From: Microvelia longipes
Taxonomy: Eukaryota; Arthropoda; Insecta; Hemiptera; Veliidae
Direction: 5' to 3'
Assembly: GCA_018340805.1 (NCBI GenBank)
Contig: JACMZG010001913.1
Location: 12,620,097-12,684,096, forward strand
DNA length: 64,000 nt
Both the position numbers and the translations under genes were made by a program. This document shows, one piece after another, positions 38,133 to 50,455 of this stretch. Numbering within the stretch: the first letter of the stretch is position 1; each line of letters begins with the position of its first letter. The notes beneath the pieces are model-generated. The model had not been told where the DNA came from, did not search any database, and saw only the letters and a program-made list of their open reading frames with translations.

Positions 38133-41100
38133 CTATTTTATTTATTTATTTATTTATTTATTATTAAGGTGCTTAACACTAAGGTCATCAGCACCTCTTC
38201 TATATAGACAAACAGATAAAATAGACTAAGACTACACTGATGAGCAGGTCAAAATGCTTAAATATCATAATAAGATAAATTAAGTAAATCAAATATAGAA
38301 TAAAGATAAACTAAATATAAGATAAACACAGGGTGGTACAAGTATATTGTGTAAGTGTTTTTGTTTATTATTTCATTTAATATATTGTTTATTGTGTATT
38401 ATTTATTTGTTATTTATTTATTTATATTAATTATATTACGCATTTATAAGTGTGTAATAGTATTAGTGTATACTGAAAATGCTTTAAAGTTCTATAAAAT
38501 TAGTTAAAAAGGTTTTAGTTATTAAGAGTTGGTTATATTTCGTTAAAGAACTCGTTGTCAAGGAGGAAATTAAAAAGATTTTGAATAGTGGGTTCATCAT
38601 TGCCTAAAATTTCTTCCATTGTAGATGGTATATGATGAAATTTGAGAGAATCTTGAAGTATGAAACAATCTATCAAAAAATGTTTTACTGTCAAAGGCTC
38701 ATTGCAGAGTCTACACTTGGGGTACTCTCTGTCTCTTGTAAATAAATAGCTATGCGTAAGTCTAGTGTGTCCGAGTCTCAATCTACATAGTACAGTTTCT
38801 TCATGTCTCTTTTCCCTGTAGCACGTTTTCCACTCTTCTACTGTCGGTTTTATAATTTTGAGTTTGTTGTTGTCCGTGTTGTCCCACAAATCTTGCCATT
38901 TTCTGTTAATACTGGTTCGTAAGATACGGTCTATGTCGTTAATTGTTATCAGCGAGTTAGATTCAACTCCATTTTGGATGGAGGATTTTGCCAATTTGTC
39001 GGCTGCTTCATTCCCTTTGATACCAACGTGACCTGGAATCCAGCAGAACTTGACTTTCATCTTATGTTCAGCTATCAGTTCCCGAATCTCTAATGCTGTA
39101 TTGTGTTGTACATGTAGCTTTCCAAGTAACATTAAAGCACTTGAAGAATCAGTGAAAATAATAGTCTCTCTTTTGGCATTATCTATTGCATACATGATAG
39201 CTTTCTTTATTGCTTCTAGCTCAATATTCGTTATAGAGCTAAGAGGGCATCCCTTGAATTGACCTTCACCTCCTGAGCTTGTTGTAAATGCAAATCCTGT
39301 TAGTTCGTTGTCTTTAGATCCATCAGTGTAGATAAGTTCCGCATGTTTATATTTATTTCGTATTATGTTATGTATATGTGTTATTTCATATGTTTGGCAT
39401 TTAGATTTATACGAGTGTAACTGCTGGGGTCTTATATGCAACCAGGGGCATATTCTCGTAACTTGGTGATGAATAGCCGTAGACGGTGATGGCAGATTGT
39501 CCAATTGATATAAATGTTTCAAGGTCCTGAACCGCTCTCCCAATGGTTTGTTAAGGCTAGGCCTTCTCTCAAATTGGCTTCTGTATGGCGAACTAACGAT
39601 TTTATTTGTAACGTAATGTTTTGGAAATTGGGTCTTGCGAAAAACGTATTTTAAAACTAAATAGTGACGGCGTAGATAAAGAGGAGGCTCGTTTGCCTCA
39701 ACAAGAAGGCTTGCTACAGGGCTGGTCTTAAATGCGCCCGTAGCGATCCTGATTCCTGAATTGTGAACAGGATCCAAGCGCCGCAAAATCATTTCCTTCG
39801 CTGAGCTATAAACGATGGCACCGTAGTCAATTTTTGATCGTATTGTTTGTCTGTAAAGCCGTAGCAGTGTCTTTCTGTCAGCTCCCCACTTTTGCGCTTT
39901 GATGATTCAAGAGCTTTAAATCCCGAGTACATCGTGCTTTCAAATCTTCTATGTGACGTTCCCAATTAAGTTTTTCATCCAGTAATAGACCAAGATATTT
40001 AACGTGGTTGACAGTAGGTATTTGCTGACCAGCTAGAACAAGCCTTGGAACCTCCTTTCTTTTCCTTCTTGCAAAAACTTTTGCTTTGGTTTTGATGGAG
40101 AGAAGTTTAAACCCGTTTTATTCGCCCATTTATGTAATTTATTTATACACCTCTGGATAACTTTTGTAGCGTCATTAAGCTTTTTAGAGCGAAATAGCAC
40201 TGTAAAATCATCCACAAAATAGAGAGTCTCAACACAAGAAGGCATCTCTTTAGCAGCACTGTGAACTGCCAAGAGGAAGAGTGTGACACTTAAAACTGCA
40301 CCTTGAGGCACACCGTTTTGCTGTTCATGTAGTTCTGAGAAATCGCCTCCAACTCTAACTCTAAAAGTACGTTTAGATAGAAAATTTTGTATGAATTTTG
40401 CCATGTTTCCTTTGAATCCAAAGTCCTTTAGTTGTTTTAAAATTTGGTACTTCCATGTATGATCATAAGCCTTCTCACAATCAAAAAATACCCCTAAAGT
40501 TACTTGTCCCGAGCAAAACCATTTTTGACATATGTATCTAAAGCTACAAGGTGGTCATGCGTAGATTGATTTTTCCTGAAACCAATTTGACGAGGTGACA
40601 GTAAATTTCTTGTTTCAAGAACCCACATGAGTCTTGAGTTTACCATTTTCTCAAGTAGTTTTCCGACCGCACTTGTCATTGCTATTGGCCGATAAGAGCC
40701 TTCTTGACTAGGATCCTTTCCAGGCTTAGCTATCGGGATAAGAATAGCTTCTCTCCAGTTTTCAGGATAGACATTCTTTTCCCATATTGCGTTAAAAAGG
40801 TTCAGTAAATGTTGGTAAATAATTTGGGTAAATTTTTTAGCATAATATTATATATTTGATCTGGACCAGGAGATGAGTTTTTTAAAGTCGAAAGAGCAGT
40901 TTCTAATTCCCATAGCGAAAATCGTGTATTATAATATTCGTTGTTGTCGGATTCGAAATTTATGTTATTTTCCTCAGCAGCTTTCTTAATAATTTGAAAC
41001 TTTTTGGGGTAAGACGTTGTAGCACTAACCTCAGCAAAATGGTGGGCTAAAAGTTCTGACACTCGCTTCGGTTCTGTTACAACATCTGTTCCTTTTTTAA

Positions 41101-42066
41101 GTACTGGTGTTTCCAAGCTTGGACGTTTTCCCCATAACACCTTTATCTTTCTCCATATTTCTGTAGAGTTTGTGTTTTCATTAATTGAAGATATATATTG
41201 TCTCCAAGACTCCTTTTTGGCTTGAATAAACGTTTTCTTACTCTGAGATCGTGCTTTCTTAAACAGTTCAAGGTTTCCTGAAGTAGGGTTTTTATTAAAG
41301 CGCCACCAAGCTTTACGTCTGTCTCTAAGTGCTCTTCTACACTCACTTGTCCACCAAGGAACTTTAGGTCTTCCGTTTCCTATTCGAAAGCGAGGAATAG
41401 CAACCTCAGCAGCGTTCAAAATTGAGGATGATATAGAGTTTAACATTTCATTGACATCTTTTTCATCTTTGCACGGTTGATACTGACTCAAAGTTTTTTT
41501 GAACAGTTCCCAATCAGCTTTTTTGAATGACCAATTAGGGTGTAGTTTTGAGTTTGCGGTTCTTCTGGCAAAATAGTGAGGTAGAGTGGAAAGTGGTCGC
41601 TACCATATAGGTAAGGAGCCACTTTGAATTCCGCTTTTCTTACGATTGACTTAGAGCTAAGTACTATGTCTAAAGCGTCATATTTTCCTGTTCTTGAATC
41701 TAAATATGTGCTTTGGTTTTCATTGTAGATGAATAAATGTTCCTCGTCTATAAACGTTTCTATTATTTTCCCTCGGTTATCTGTTTTAGACGACCCCCAC
41801 ATTAGGTTATGGGCGTTGAAGTCACCAGCTATGACTTGGGGGCCTGGCAGTTGTTGAAGTAAATTTTTTAATTGGGGTGTCGTAATATTGTCTTCATTTG
41901 ATAAATACAAGTTACAAACTGTTATTGGATACGCGGATCCAACTCGGCAAGCCATGGCTTGAAGATGTGTTGTAATGTTAACTTCTTGACTCGGTAGGTG
42001 CTTAGAAACTAAAATAGCTAACCCTCCTTTCCAAGTACCGCAGACAGGATTGTTTATTATTGATAA
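38133..42066 (-). mobile_element. I-clade non-LTR retrotransposon, copy 1 (cut by assembly gap)
   Basis: The 3' end is at 38133-38165, a (TAAA)n tail on the minus strand. A 3' UTR follows to 38532, then ORF2 up to the N gap. Sequence is almost identical to copy 2 (43560-49200), but the left flank differs, which points to separate insertion. ORF1 would fall in the gap. Confidence 0.85.
38533..42050 (-). pseudogene. LINE ORF2: endonuclease, reverse transcriptase, RNase H (copy 1, frameshifted)
   Basis: Read on the minus strand in pieces: 41955-41488, 41491-40802, 40404-40033 and 39792-38533, with weaker joins between. The apurinic-type endonuclease shows GDFNAHNLMWGS and GSDHFPLYLTI. The RT shows NSSPGPDQIYN, NGVPQGAVLSVTLF and the catalytic FVDD block. 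RNase H shows IYTDGSKDN, NIELEAIKKA, IFTDSSSALM and GHVGIKGNEAADKLA, so the D-E-D-H-D residues are present. The C-terminal zinc finger is CRLCNEPLTVKHFLIDC. RNase H after RT places it in the I clade or a close relative. The endonuclease start (about the first 40-60 residues) is missing; the sequence stops at about 42045. At least four one-base frame breaks make it non-functional as assembled, and some of these may be sequencing errors. Confidence 0.85.
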
Positions 42067-43066
42067 NNNNNNNNNNNNNNNNNNNNNNNNNNNNNNNNNN
42101 NNNNNNNNNNNNNNNNNNNNNNNNNNNNNNNNNNNNNNNNNNNNNNNNNNNNNNNNNNNNNNNNNNNNNNNNNNNNNNNNNNNNNNNNNNNNNNNNNNNN
42201 NNNNNNNNNNNNNNNNNNNNNNNNNNNNNNNNNNNNNNNNNNNNNNNNNNNNNNNNNNNNNNNNNNNNNNNNNNNNNNNNNNNNNNNNNNNNNNNNNNNN
42301 NNNNNNNNNNNNNNNNNNNNNNNNNNNNNNNNNNNNNNNNNNNNNNNNNNNNNNNNNNNNNNNNNNNNNNNNNNNNNNNNNNNNNNNNNNNNNNNNNNNN
42401 NNNNNNNNNNNNNNNNNNNNNNNNNNNNNNNNNNNNNNNNNNNNNNNNNNNNNNNNNNNNNNNNNNNNNNNNNNNNNNNNNNNNNNNNNNNNNNNNNNNN
42501 NNNNNNNNNNNNNNNNNNNNNNNNNNNNNNNNNNNNNNNNNNNNNNNNNNNNNNNNNNNNNNNNNNNNNNNNNNNNNNNNNNNNNNNNNNNNNNNNNNNN
42601 NNNNNNNNNNNNNNNNNNNNNNNNNNNNNNNNNNNNNNNNNNNNNNNNNNNNNNNNNNNNNNNNNNNNNNNNNNNNNNNNNNNNNNNNNNNNNNNNNNNN
42701 NNNNNNNNNNNNNNNNNNNNNNNNNNNNNNNNNNNNNNNNNNNNNNNNNNNNNNNNNNNNNNNNNNNNNNNNNNNNNNNNNNNNNNNNNNNNNNNNNNNN
42801 NNNNNNNNNNNNNNNNNNNNNNNNNNNNNNNNNNNNNNNNNNNNNNNNNNNNNNNNNNNNNNNNNNNNNNNNNNNNNNNNNNNNNNNNNNNNNNNNNNNN
42901 NNNNNNNNNNNNNNNNNNNNNNNNNNNNNNNNNNNNNNNNNNNNNNNNNNNNNNNNNNNNNNNNNNNNNNNNNNNNNNNNNNNNNNNNNNNNNNNNNNNN
43001 NNNNNNNNNNNNNNNNNNNNNNNNNNNNNNNNNNNNNNNNNNNNNNNNNNNNNNNNNNNNNNNNNN
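42067..43066. other. Assembly gap, 1000 N
   Basis: Exactly 1000 N, the usual placeholder for a gap of unknown size. By comparison with copy 2 it should hide the ORF1 region of LINE copy 1. Confidence 0.98.
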
Positions 43067-43560
43067 AAATAATTATTTCAGTAAAACAAAATACCTAGTA
43101 GATTATTAGATATGTTTTTTTAAATTATTTAAGCATATTTAATTTAACCCTGTTTAAAAATGTATACAAAGAATATACAATACTAAAGTAACAAAGGGCT
43201 AGTTTCCCTTTTTCAAAATGCCGCCCTCGATATTGCCCTCCCAAGGGGGCGCCTGCGCTTTGCCGCCCCTTCATATAAAAACCCTACTACTATTCCAGTC
43301 GATTTCTTACCGCCTTCGTACCACGTTAACGGTGAAAGATACCTCGACAACAAAAACACTTTTTTCAAAAAATAATTAAAAAAACCCGTTCCGGTATTTT
43401 AGTGCGTCAATAATTTTTTTCCGGTTACATATTTTTTTATTGTGATTTTCTTTTAAAAAAGCATTTATTTATTTATCAATTCTTTTAAAGGTAATTTTAT
43501 TCATTTTTTATTAAATTTTATTATTAATATTTTTTGTCGTATTTAATTTAAACATTTTTT
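43067..43560. other. Sequence between gap and LINE copy 2, with a GC-rich patch
   Basis: 43219-43275 is unusually GC-rich (GCCGCCCTCGATATTGCCCT, GGGGGCGCCTGCGCTTTGCC). It is followed by TATAAAA (43275-43281) and, about 20 bp on, TTCCAGTCG. This looks like a compact promoter, but no gene follows within the AT-rich sequence. Confidence 0.35.
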
Positions 43561-43957
43561 ATTTATTTAATTTATTTATTTATTTATTATTAAGGTGCTT
43601 AACACTAAGGTCATCAGCACCTCTTCTATATAGACAAACAGATAAAATAGACTAAGACTACAAGATGAGCAGGTCAAAATGCTTAAATATCATAATAAGA
43701 TAAATTAAGTAAATCAAATATAGAATAAAGATAAACTAAATATAAGATAAACACAGGGTTGGTACAAGTATATTGTGTAAGTGTTTTTGTTTATTATTTC
43801 ATTTAATATATTGTTTATTGTGTATTATTTATTTGTTATTTATTTATTATATTAATTAAATTACGCATTTATAAGTGCGTAATAGTATTAGTGTATACTG
43901 AAAATGCTTTAAAGTTCTATAAAATTAGTTAAAAAGGTTTTAGTTATTAAGAGTTGG

Positions 43958-46900
43958 TTATATTTCGTTAAAGAACTCGTTGTCAAGGAGGAAATTAAAA
44001 AGATTTTGAATAGTGGGTTCATCATTGCCTAAAATTTCTTCCATTGTAGATGGTATATGATGAAATTTGAGAGAATCTTGAAGTATGAAACAATCTATCA
44101 AAAAATGTTTTACTGTCAAAGGCTCATTGCAGAGTCTACACTTGGGGTACTCTCTGTCTCTTGTAAATAAATAGCTATGCGTAAGTCTAGTGTGTCCGAG
44201 TCTCAATCTACATAGTACAGTTTCTTCATGTCTCTTTTCCCTGTAGCACGTTTTCCCACTCTTCTACTGTCGGTTTTATAATTTTGAGTTTGTTGTTGTC
44301 CGTGTTGTCCCACAATCTTGCCATTCTCTGTTAATACTGGTTCGTAAGATACGGTCTATGTCGTTAATTGTTATCAGCGAGTTAGATTCAACTCCATTTT
44401 GGATGGAGGATTTTGCCAATTTGTCGGCTGCTTCATTCCCTTTGATACCAACGTGACCTGGAATCCAGCAGAACTTGACTTTCATCTTATGTTCAGCTAT
44501 CAGTTCCCGAATCTCTATTGCTGTATTGTGTTGTACATGTAGCTTTCCAAGTAACATTAAAGCACTTGAAGAATCAGTGAAAATAATAGCCTCTCTTTTG
44601 GCATTATCTATTGCATACATGATAGCTTTCTTTATTGCTTCTAGCTCAATATTCGTTATAGAGCTAAGAGGGCATCCCTTGAATTGACCTTCACCTCCTG
44701 AGCTTGTTGTAAATGCAAATCCTGTTAGTTCGTTGTCTTTAGATCCATCAGTGTAGATAAGTTCCGCATGTTTATATTTATTTCGTATTATGTTATGTAT
44801 ATGTGTTATTTCATATGTTTGGCATTTAGATTTATACGAGTGTAACTGCTGGGGTCTTATATGCAACCAGGGGCATATTCTCGTAACTTGGTGATGAATA
44901 GCCGTAGACGGTGATGGCAGATTGTCCAATTGATATAAATGTTTCAAGGTCCTGAACCGCTCTCCCAATGGTTTGTTAAGGCTAGGCCTTCTCTCAAATT
45001 GGCTTCTGTATGGCGAACTAACGATTTTATTTTAACGTAATGTTTTGGAAATTGGGTCTGCGAAAAACGTATTTTAAAACTAAATAGTGACGGCGTAGAT
45101 AAAGAGGAGGCTCGTTTGCCTCAACAAGAAGGCTTGCTACAGGGCTGGTCTTAAATGCGCCCGTAGCGATCCTGATTCCTGAATTGTGAACAGGATCCAA
45201 GCGCCGCAAAATCATTTCCTTCGCTGAGCTATAAACGATGGCACCGTAGTCAATTTTTGATCGTATTGTTTGTCTGTAAAGCCGTAGCAGTGTCTTTCTG
45301 TCAGCTCCCCACTTTTGAGCTTTGATGATATTCAAGAGCTTTAAATCCCGAGTACATCGTGCTTTCAAATCTTCTATGTGACGTTCCCAATTAAGTTTTT
45401 CATCCAGTAATAGACCAAGATATTTAACGTGGTTGACAGTAGGTATTTGCTGACCAGCTAGAACAAGCCTTGGAACTCCTTTCTTTTCCTTCTTGCAAAA
45501 ACAATTGCTTTGGTTTTTGATGGAGAGAAGTTTAAACCCGTTTTATTCGCCCATTTATGTAATTTATTTATACACCTCTGGATAACTTTTGTAGCGTCAT
45601 TAAGCTTTTTAGAGCGAAATAGCACTGTAAAATCATCCACAAAATAGAGAGTCTCAACACAAGAAGGCATCTTTAGCAGCACTGTGAACTGCCAAGAGGA
45701 AGAGTGTGACACTTAAAACTGCACCTTGAGGCACACCGTTTTGCTGTTCATGTAGTTCTGAGAAATCGCCTCCAACTCTAACTCTAAAAGTACGTTTAGA
45801 TAGAAAATTTTGTATGAATTGCCATGTTTCCTTTGAATCCAAAGTCCTTTAGTTGTTTTAAAATTTTGGTACTTCCATGTATGATCATAAGCCTTCTCAC
45901 AATCAAAAAATACCCCTAAAGTTACTTGTCCCGAGCAAAACCATTTTTGACATATGTATCTAAAGCTACAAGGTGGTCATGCGTAGATTGATTTTTCCTG
46001 AAACCAATTTGACGAGGTGACAGTAAATTTCTTGTTTCAAGAACCCACATGAGTCTTGAGTTTACCATTTTCTCAAGTAGTTTTCCGACCGCACTTGTCA
46101 TTGCTATTGGCCGATAAGAGCCTTCTTGACTAGGATCCTTTCCAGGCTTAGCTATCGGGATAAAATAGCTTCTCTCCAGTTTTCAGGATAGACATTCTTT
46201 TCCCATATTGCGTTAAAAAGGTTCAGTAAATGTTGGTAAAATAATTTGGGTAAATTTTTTAGCATAATATTATATATTTGATCTGGACCAGGAGATGAGT
46301 TTTTTAAAGTCGAAAGAGCAGTTTCTAATTCCCATAGCGAAAATCGTGTATTATAATATTCGTTGTTGTCGGATTCGAAATTTATGTTATTTTCCTCAGC
46401 AGCTTTCTTAATAATTTGAAACTTTTTGGGGTAAGACGTTGTAGCACTAACCTCAGCAAAATGGTGGGCTAAAAGTTCTGACACTAGCTTTGGTTCTGTT
46501 ACAACATCTGTTCCTTTTTAAGTACTGGTGTTTCCAAGCTTGGACGTTTTCCCCATAACACCTTTATCTTTCTCCATATTTCTGTAGAGTTTGTGTTTTC
46601 ATTAATTGAAGATATATATTGTCTCCAAGACTCCTTTTTGGCTTGAATAAACGTTTTCTTACTCTGAGATCGTGCTTTCTTAAACAGTTCAAGGTTTCCT
46701 GAAGTAGGGTTTTTATTAAAAGCCACCAAGCTTTACGTCTGTCTCTGAGTGCTCTTCTACACTCACTTGTCCACCAAGGAACTTTAGGTCTTCCGTTTCC
46801 TATTCGAAAGCGAGGAATAGCAACCTCAGCAGCGTTCAAAATTGAGGATGATATAGAGTTTAACATTTCATTGACATCTTTTTCATCTTTGCACGGTTGA

Positions 46901-47480
46901 TACTGACTCAAAGTTTTTTTGAACAGTTCCCAATCAGCTTTTTTGAATGACCAATTAGGGTGTAGTTGTTGAGTTTGCGGTTCTTCTGGCAAAATAGTGA
47001 GGTAGAGTGGAAAGTGGTCGCTACCATATAGGTAAGGGGCCACTTTGAATTCCGCTTTTCTTACGATTGACTTAGAGCTAAGGACTATGTCTAAAGCGTC
47101 ATATTTTCCTGTTCTTGAATCTAAATATGTGCTTTGGTTTTCATTGTAGATGAATAAATGTTCCTCGTCTATAAACGTTTCTATTATTTTCCCTCGGTTA
47201 TCTGTTTTAGACGACCCCCACATTAGGTTATGGGCGTTGAAGTCACCAGCTATGACTTGGGGGCCTGGCAGTTGTTGAAGTAAATTTTTTAATTGGGGTG
47301 CCGTAATATTGTCTTCATTTGATAAATACAAGTTACAAACTGTTATTGGATACGCGGATCCAACTCGGCAAGCCATGGCTTGAAGATGTGTTGTAATGTT
47401 AACTTCTTGACTCGGTAGGTGCTTAGAAACTAAAATAGCTAACCCTCCTTTCCAAGTACCGCAGACAGGATTGTTATTTA
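43958..47480 (-). pseudogene. LINE ORF2: endonuclease, reverse transcriptase, RNase H (copy 2, frameshifted)
   Basis: Minus-strand pieces are 47376-46564, 46729-46499, 46484-46152, 45842-45654, 45712-45458, 45368-45027, 44968-44276 and 44206-43958. They show the same endonuclease, RT, RNase H and CCHC motifs as copy 1. The reading extends upstream of the first ATG to about 47475 (VCGTWKGGLAILVSKHLPSQ), so the endonuclease is truncated at its start rather than initiating at 47376. There are at least seven single-base frame breaks, many in homopolymers and at places where copy 1 is intact, and the reverse also holds. Neither copy could work as assembled. Confidence 0.85.
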
Positions 47481-47813
47481 TTATTTTAATATATATTTAG
47501 TAATTTAGTTTGTATTAATTAATAATGTGTTTTTTTGTATTGGGTAATATAAATTGATTAGAAATGGTAAATTTAGGTTTAGTAATTTAGTTAGTGTATA
47601 CTAATTTATTTAATTTAGTGTTTTTTACTGTATTGGGTAAATAAATTAGTTAGAAATAGAAAATATAGATTACAGATAAATTGATGATATAGGTAATATA
47701 TTGGATTGGTATAATATAAAGATAGGTAATAAAGGTAAAATATGGCTAGCTCACCACTTAAATAATTAATAAATCAATTATTTAAGTCTTTAAATAATTA
47801 ATAAATTAATTAT
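47481..47813. other. AT-rich spacer between LINE ORF1 and ORF2
   Basis: About 330 bp with a twofold internal repeat (TAGTAATTTAGTTTGTATTA versus TAGTAATTTAGTTAGTGTAT; TGTATTGGGTAAT versus TGTATTGGGTAAA). It replaces the beginning of ORF2. A 42-bp duplication (AATAATTAATAAATCAATTA) lies at 47761-47820. Confidence 0.6.
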
Positions 47814-49171
47814 TTAAGTCTTTAAGGAGTTATTAGTACGTCTTCTTCGTTTCTTCTTTTCTCCCTTACTTGAAGTTGAACTCGTTCTGGAAAAAGTACT
47901 GTCACTTTTTCTATCATTTTCAGCATCATCTGAAGAGGACACATTCCACTCATCAGCCCACATCATCCGTCTTTCTTCTTGGGTGTTGAGAAATTTCTCA
48001 GGATCTTTTAAATATTCTATAACTCCCTTTTGGGGTTGCTTTTCTTTTTGTTTTTTTGACTTAGTGGTAACGTTGCTACTTTTTTCATGGGCTTTTTATG
48101 TTCTTTCTGTTGTACTTCTGCCTTTTGTTTTTCCTGATGTTTTTTTTTTTTTGCTTCTCTTTGTTTGCTTATCGACTTTGATGGGGCTGTTGTTACGAGA
48201 GGTGGTAAATCACATTGGATCGCCATATCGATAGTTACTTTTGGTTTAGGTAGTGCGTGGCTAGCATACGATTGGCCTGATTTACTTGCGTAGTAATTAC
48301 CTTACGTTTGGCTTCCAAGTATGATATTTGTTCTACCACTTTTGTTTCTGTCACTTTCTTTTCTAAAATCCATCGTGGACATGCTCTATCAAAAGTAGAG
48401 TGGGCAGCTCCACAGTTGACACATTTTTTAGGATTTGGGCATACTTCCGTTTCGTGCTTGGTTTCGGAACATTCCGGGCAAGTGTATGTTTCTTTAGGGC
48501 AGTTAACTTCTACATGATTGAATTTAAGGCATTTCCTACACCTAGTTGGTAGAGGTACATACGGTCTGAGAGCTACCGAATAGTATCCGATCTTAACTTT
48601 TTCTGGGAGTTTTGCCAATGCCATTGTGAGAACGTAAGAGTTAGTTTTAATAATGTTACCATTCCGTTTAGTTGTTATTCTATAAAGATCTGTCACACCT
48701 TGGAACCTAAGGTTCTCTTTGATTTCATCAAGTGACACCAAATCCAAGTCTGAGCAAGTAATAACTCCACGTACTGAGTTCAAGGTTTTGTGCGCTTCAA
48801 CTGTAAGAGGTAAATGAATGTTCCGAGGAAGATTTCTGAACAACTTTTCCCCCTGTTCAGTAGAAAATGTCTGAACCAGTAAGCTACCGTCTTTTAACTT
48901 TTTAGCGTTTTTGACCGAACCACAGGAGTTAACAATAAGCTTATCAATAAGAAAGGGCGAAACAGTACTGAAGGACGATCCATCAGCTCTCTTTACGACT
49001 AGATACGTAAGATTAGCCCTTGGGGCTGCGGGAATCACATTCTGTAAGCTACTACGTCCTCCTAAAGTTATGTTCATTTTGACAGATCATGTCAAAATCA
49101 ATCAAATTATTTTCATTTAAGGTACCTGAGCCCCCCGGACCTCCGGGGTCTGGAGGCCTATCGCTAGTCAT
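47814..49171 (-). pseudogene. LINE ORF1 (gag-like, three CCHC zinc knuckles), frameshifted
   Basis: The main frame is 49077-48235. An upstream ATG at 49171 opens MTSDRPPDPGGPGG, a typical gag start, one frame away. After 48235 the reading continues in another frame (48226 and on) to a basic C-terminus ending at about 47814. Zinc knuckles are CRKCLKFNHVEVNC, CPECSETKHETEVC and CVNCGAAHSTFDRAC, which bind nucleic acid. The N-terminal region (NLTYLVVKRADGSSFSTVSP and on) fits the RRM-like fold usual in these gags. The product would package element RNA with the ORF2 protein. Two or three frame breaks make it non-functional as assembled. Confidence 0.8.
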
Positions 49172-49215
49172 ACTCACCTCGTCTCTTCACTCAGTTAAGA
49201 CTAACTTGTACTAAT

Positions 49216-49319
49216 TCAATCCTTCTTTGCCTTGTTTTCTGTAGGAATAATTTTCTTTAGCTGTTTTTCCTTTTATCGCTGTCACTCAAAGTTTCAGTGT
49301 CAACGCCGACTACATGTAA
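49216..49319. other. Flank between LINE copy 2 and family F
   Basis: Nothing recognised. Confidence 0.3.
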
Positions 49320-49745
49320 AACAACCTTTTTAAAGAGGTCCTATTAAAGGGACGTTCAGCCGGTGGTTCTGAGCCTGTGTGATGTCAGGTACTTGTAAAA
49401 TATCCCTAACCCTAAATGAACCTAGGTTTGGGCAAAATTTAGGACCCTTAATTGTAGTTTATATTAAATATATGTTTCGAAAGGTTGGTCTGGCTGTAGG
49501 ACACGTGTAGTTTCTAGTGAAAGCTATAGAAACTTTTTGTAAAGACACGTCTCATCTATGGGTTAGACGCAAAATGCTTGCACTAGGGCTCGCAACGTAG
49601 AACACTATCTTCTACCTGAGCGAGTTTACAAATAGGGCCGAAAAACGTGGTCTACTTGCTAAGTGATTTATCGCCTCTCCCTTATAACTATCACTATCTA
49701 TCACTAGTCGTCCTTACCAGGATTCGAACCCAGGTGCCCAGACTT
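49320..49745. mobile_element. Family F element (body) with tRNA-like end
   Basis: GGGACGTTCAGCCGGTGGTT, CCCTAACCCTAAATGAACC and GTGGTCTACTTGCTAAGTGA match the body of the 14-kb copy. A minus-strand B box (GGTTCGAATCC, 49720-49730 on the plus strand as GGATTCGAACC) lies at its right end. Confidence 0.6.
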
Positions 49746-50229
49746 TGAGTACTTTAAGAGCTCGTATGGACTATTCGAATTCAACTCACAACCCCCAAAA
49801 AACATCGAAAACAACTCTTTTAGGGTTTCCGGTAAATTACCACTGGACTAGTTTTATTTGATTCAGCTCCCCAAAAAACGTTGGAAACGACACCCCACTC
49901 AAAATTTGTTTTCACTGATTGTAATTTTGGTTTCCGGTAATTTACTATGAGTTTTTTTTACTTTTTGGTTACTTAGAGTAATCTTATCCACTTAGGACCG
50001 GTTTCATTCAATTAAGCGTCTTAAGAAACACAGATTAGGGGCGAAAAATAACAACATTGAATTTTACGGTTTGCTGATTCATCAATCCGGGTTAGTGACG
50101 TCACAAAAACATAGTTAAAATACTAAGATTAGAGTATTAAAGTAAGTTAGTATGTACACTAACTTTTTTAGATTCTATAATACTTTTTAACACCAATTTT
50201 ATCTTAAGTCCTATCTACTTCATTAACAT
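49746..50229. repeat. Family J copy, then unassigned DNA
   Basis: 49855-49910 carries GATTCAGCTCCCCAAAAAAC and GACACCCCACTCAAAATTTG, the best copy of family J. A shorter version sits at 49785-49830. The rest is unassigned. Confidence 0.45.
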
Positions 50230-50455
50230 CTATGTAAATATTTAGAACCAGTAAATATTTTCGTGCTACGTCTAGCCTCCTATGCCCTTCTTTGAAAAAA
50301 TGGAAGTAAAATATAAAATTCATAGATTAATCAATACATAGTTGTTTGGCTGTAACTGATTTTATTACTGATTTTATTAACCCCCGTATTTGTTGTACTT
50401 ATGTTAAACCCAAATTGCATATACGTATTGCGTTTACAACTAACTATAAAAAATG
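50230..50455. repeat. Direct repeat, left copy
   Basis: About 225 bp matching 51027-51262. Shared blocks are CGTGCTACGTCTAGC, TTCATAGATTAATCAATA, CCCCCGTATTTGTTGTACTT and GCATATACGTATTGCGTTTA. Confidence 0.75.

Larger units (their letters stand above)
43561..49215 (-). mobile_element. I-clade non-LTR retrotransposon, copy 2
   Basis: The 3' (TAAA)n tail is at 43561-43592 on the minus strand, then 3' UTR, ORF2 (47480-43958), a 330-bp AT-rich spacer (47481-47813), ORF1 (49171-47814) and a short 5' leader to about 49215. Both ORFs contain frame breaks. The spacer occupies the place where the start of ORF2 should be. Confidence 0.85.

Noticed and set aside
42050..43109. Two 340-349 codon frames
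   Set aside because: They consist of N and are an artefact of the assembly gap.
49720..49730. Selenocysteine or other full tRNA on the minus strand
   Set aside because: Only a B box is visible; no acceptor stem partner could be found.
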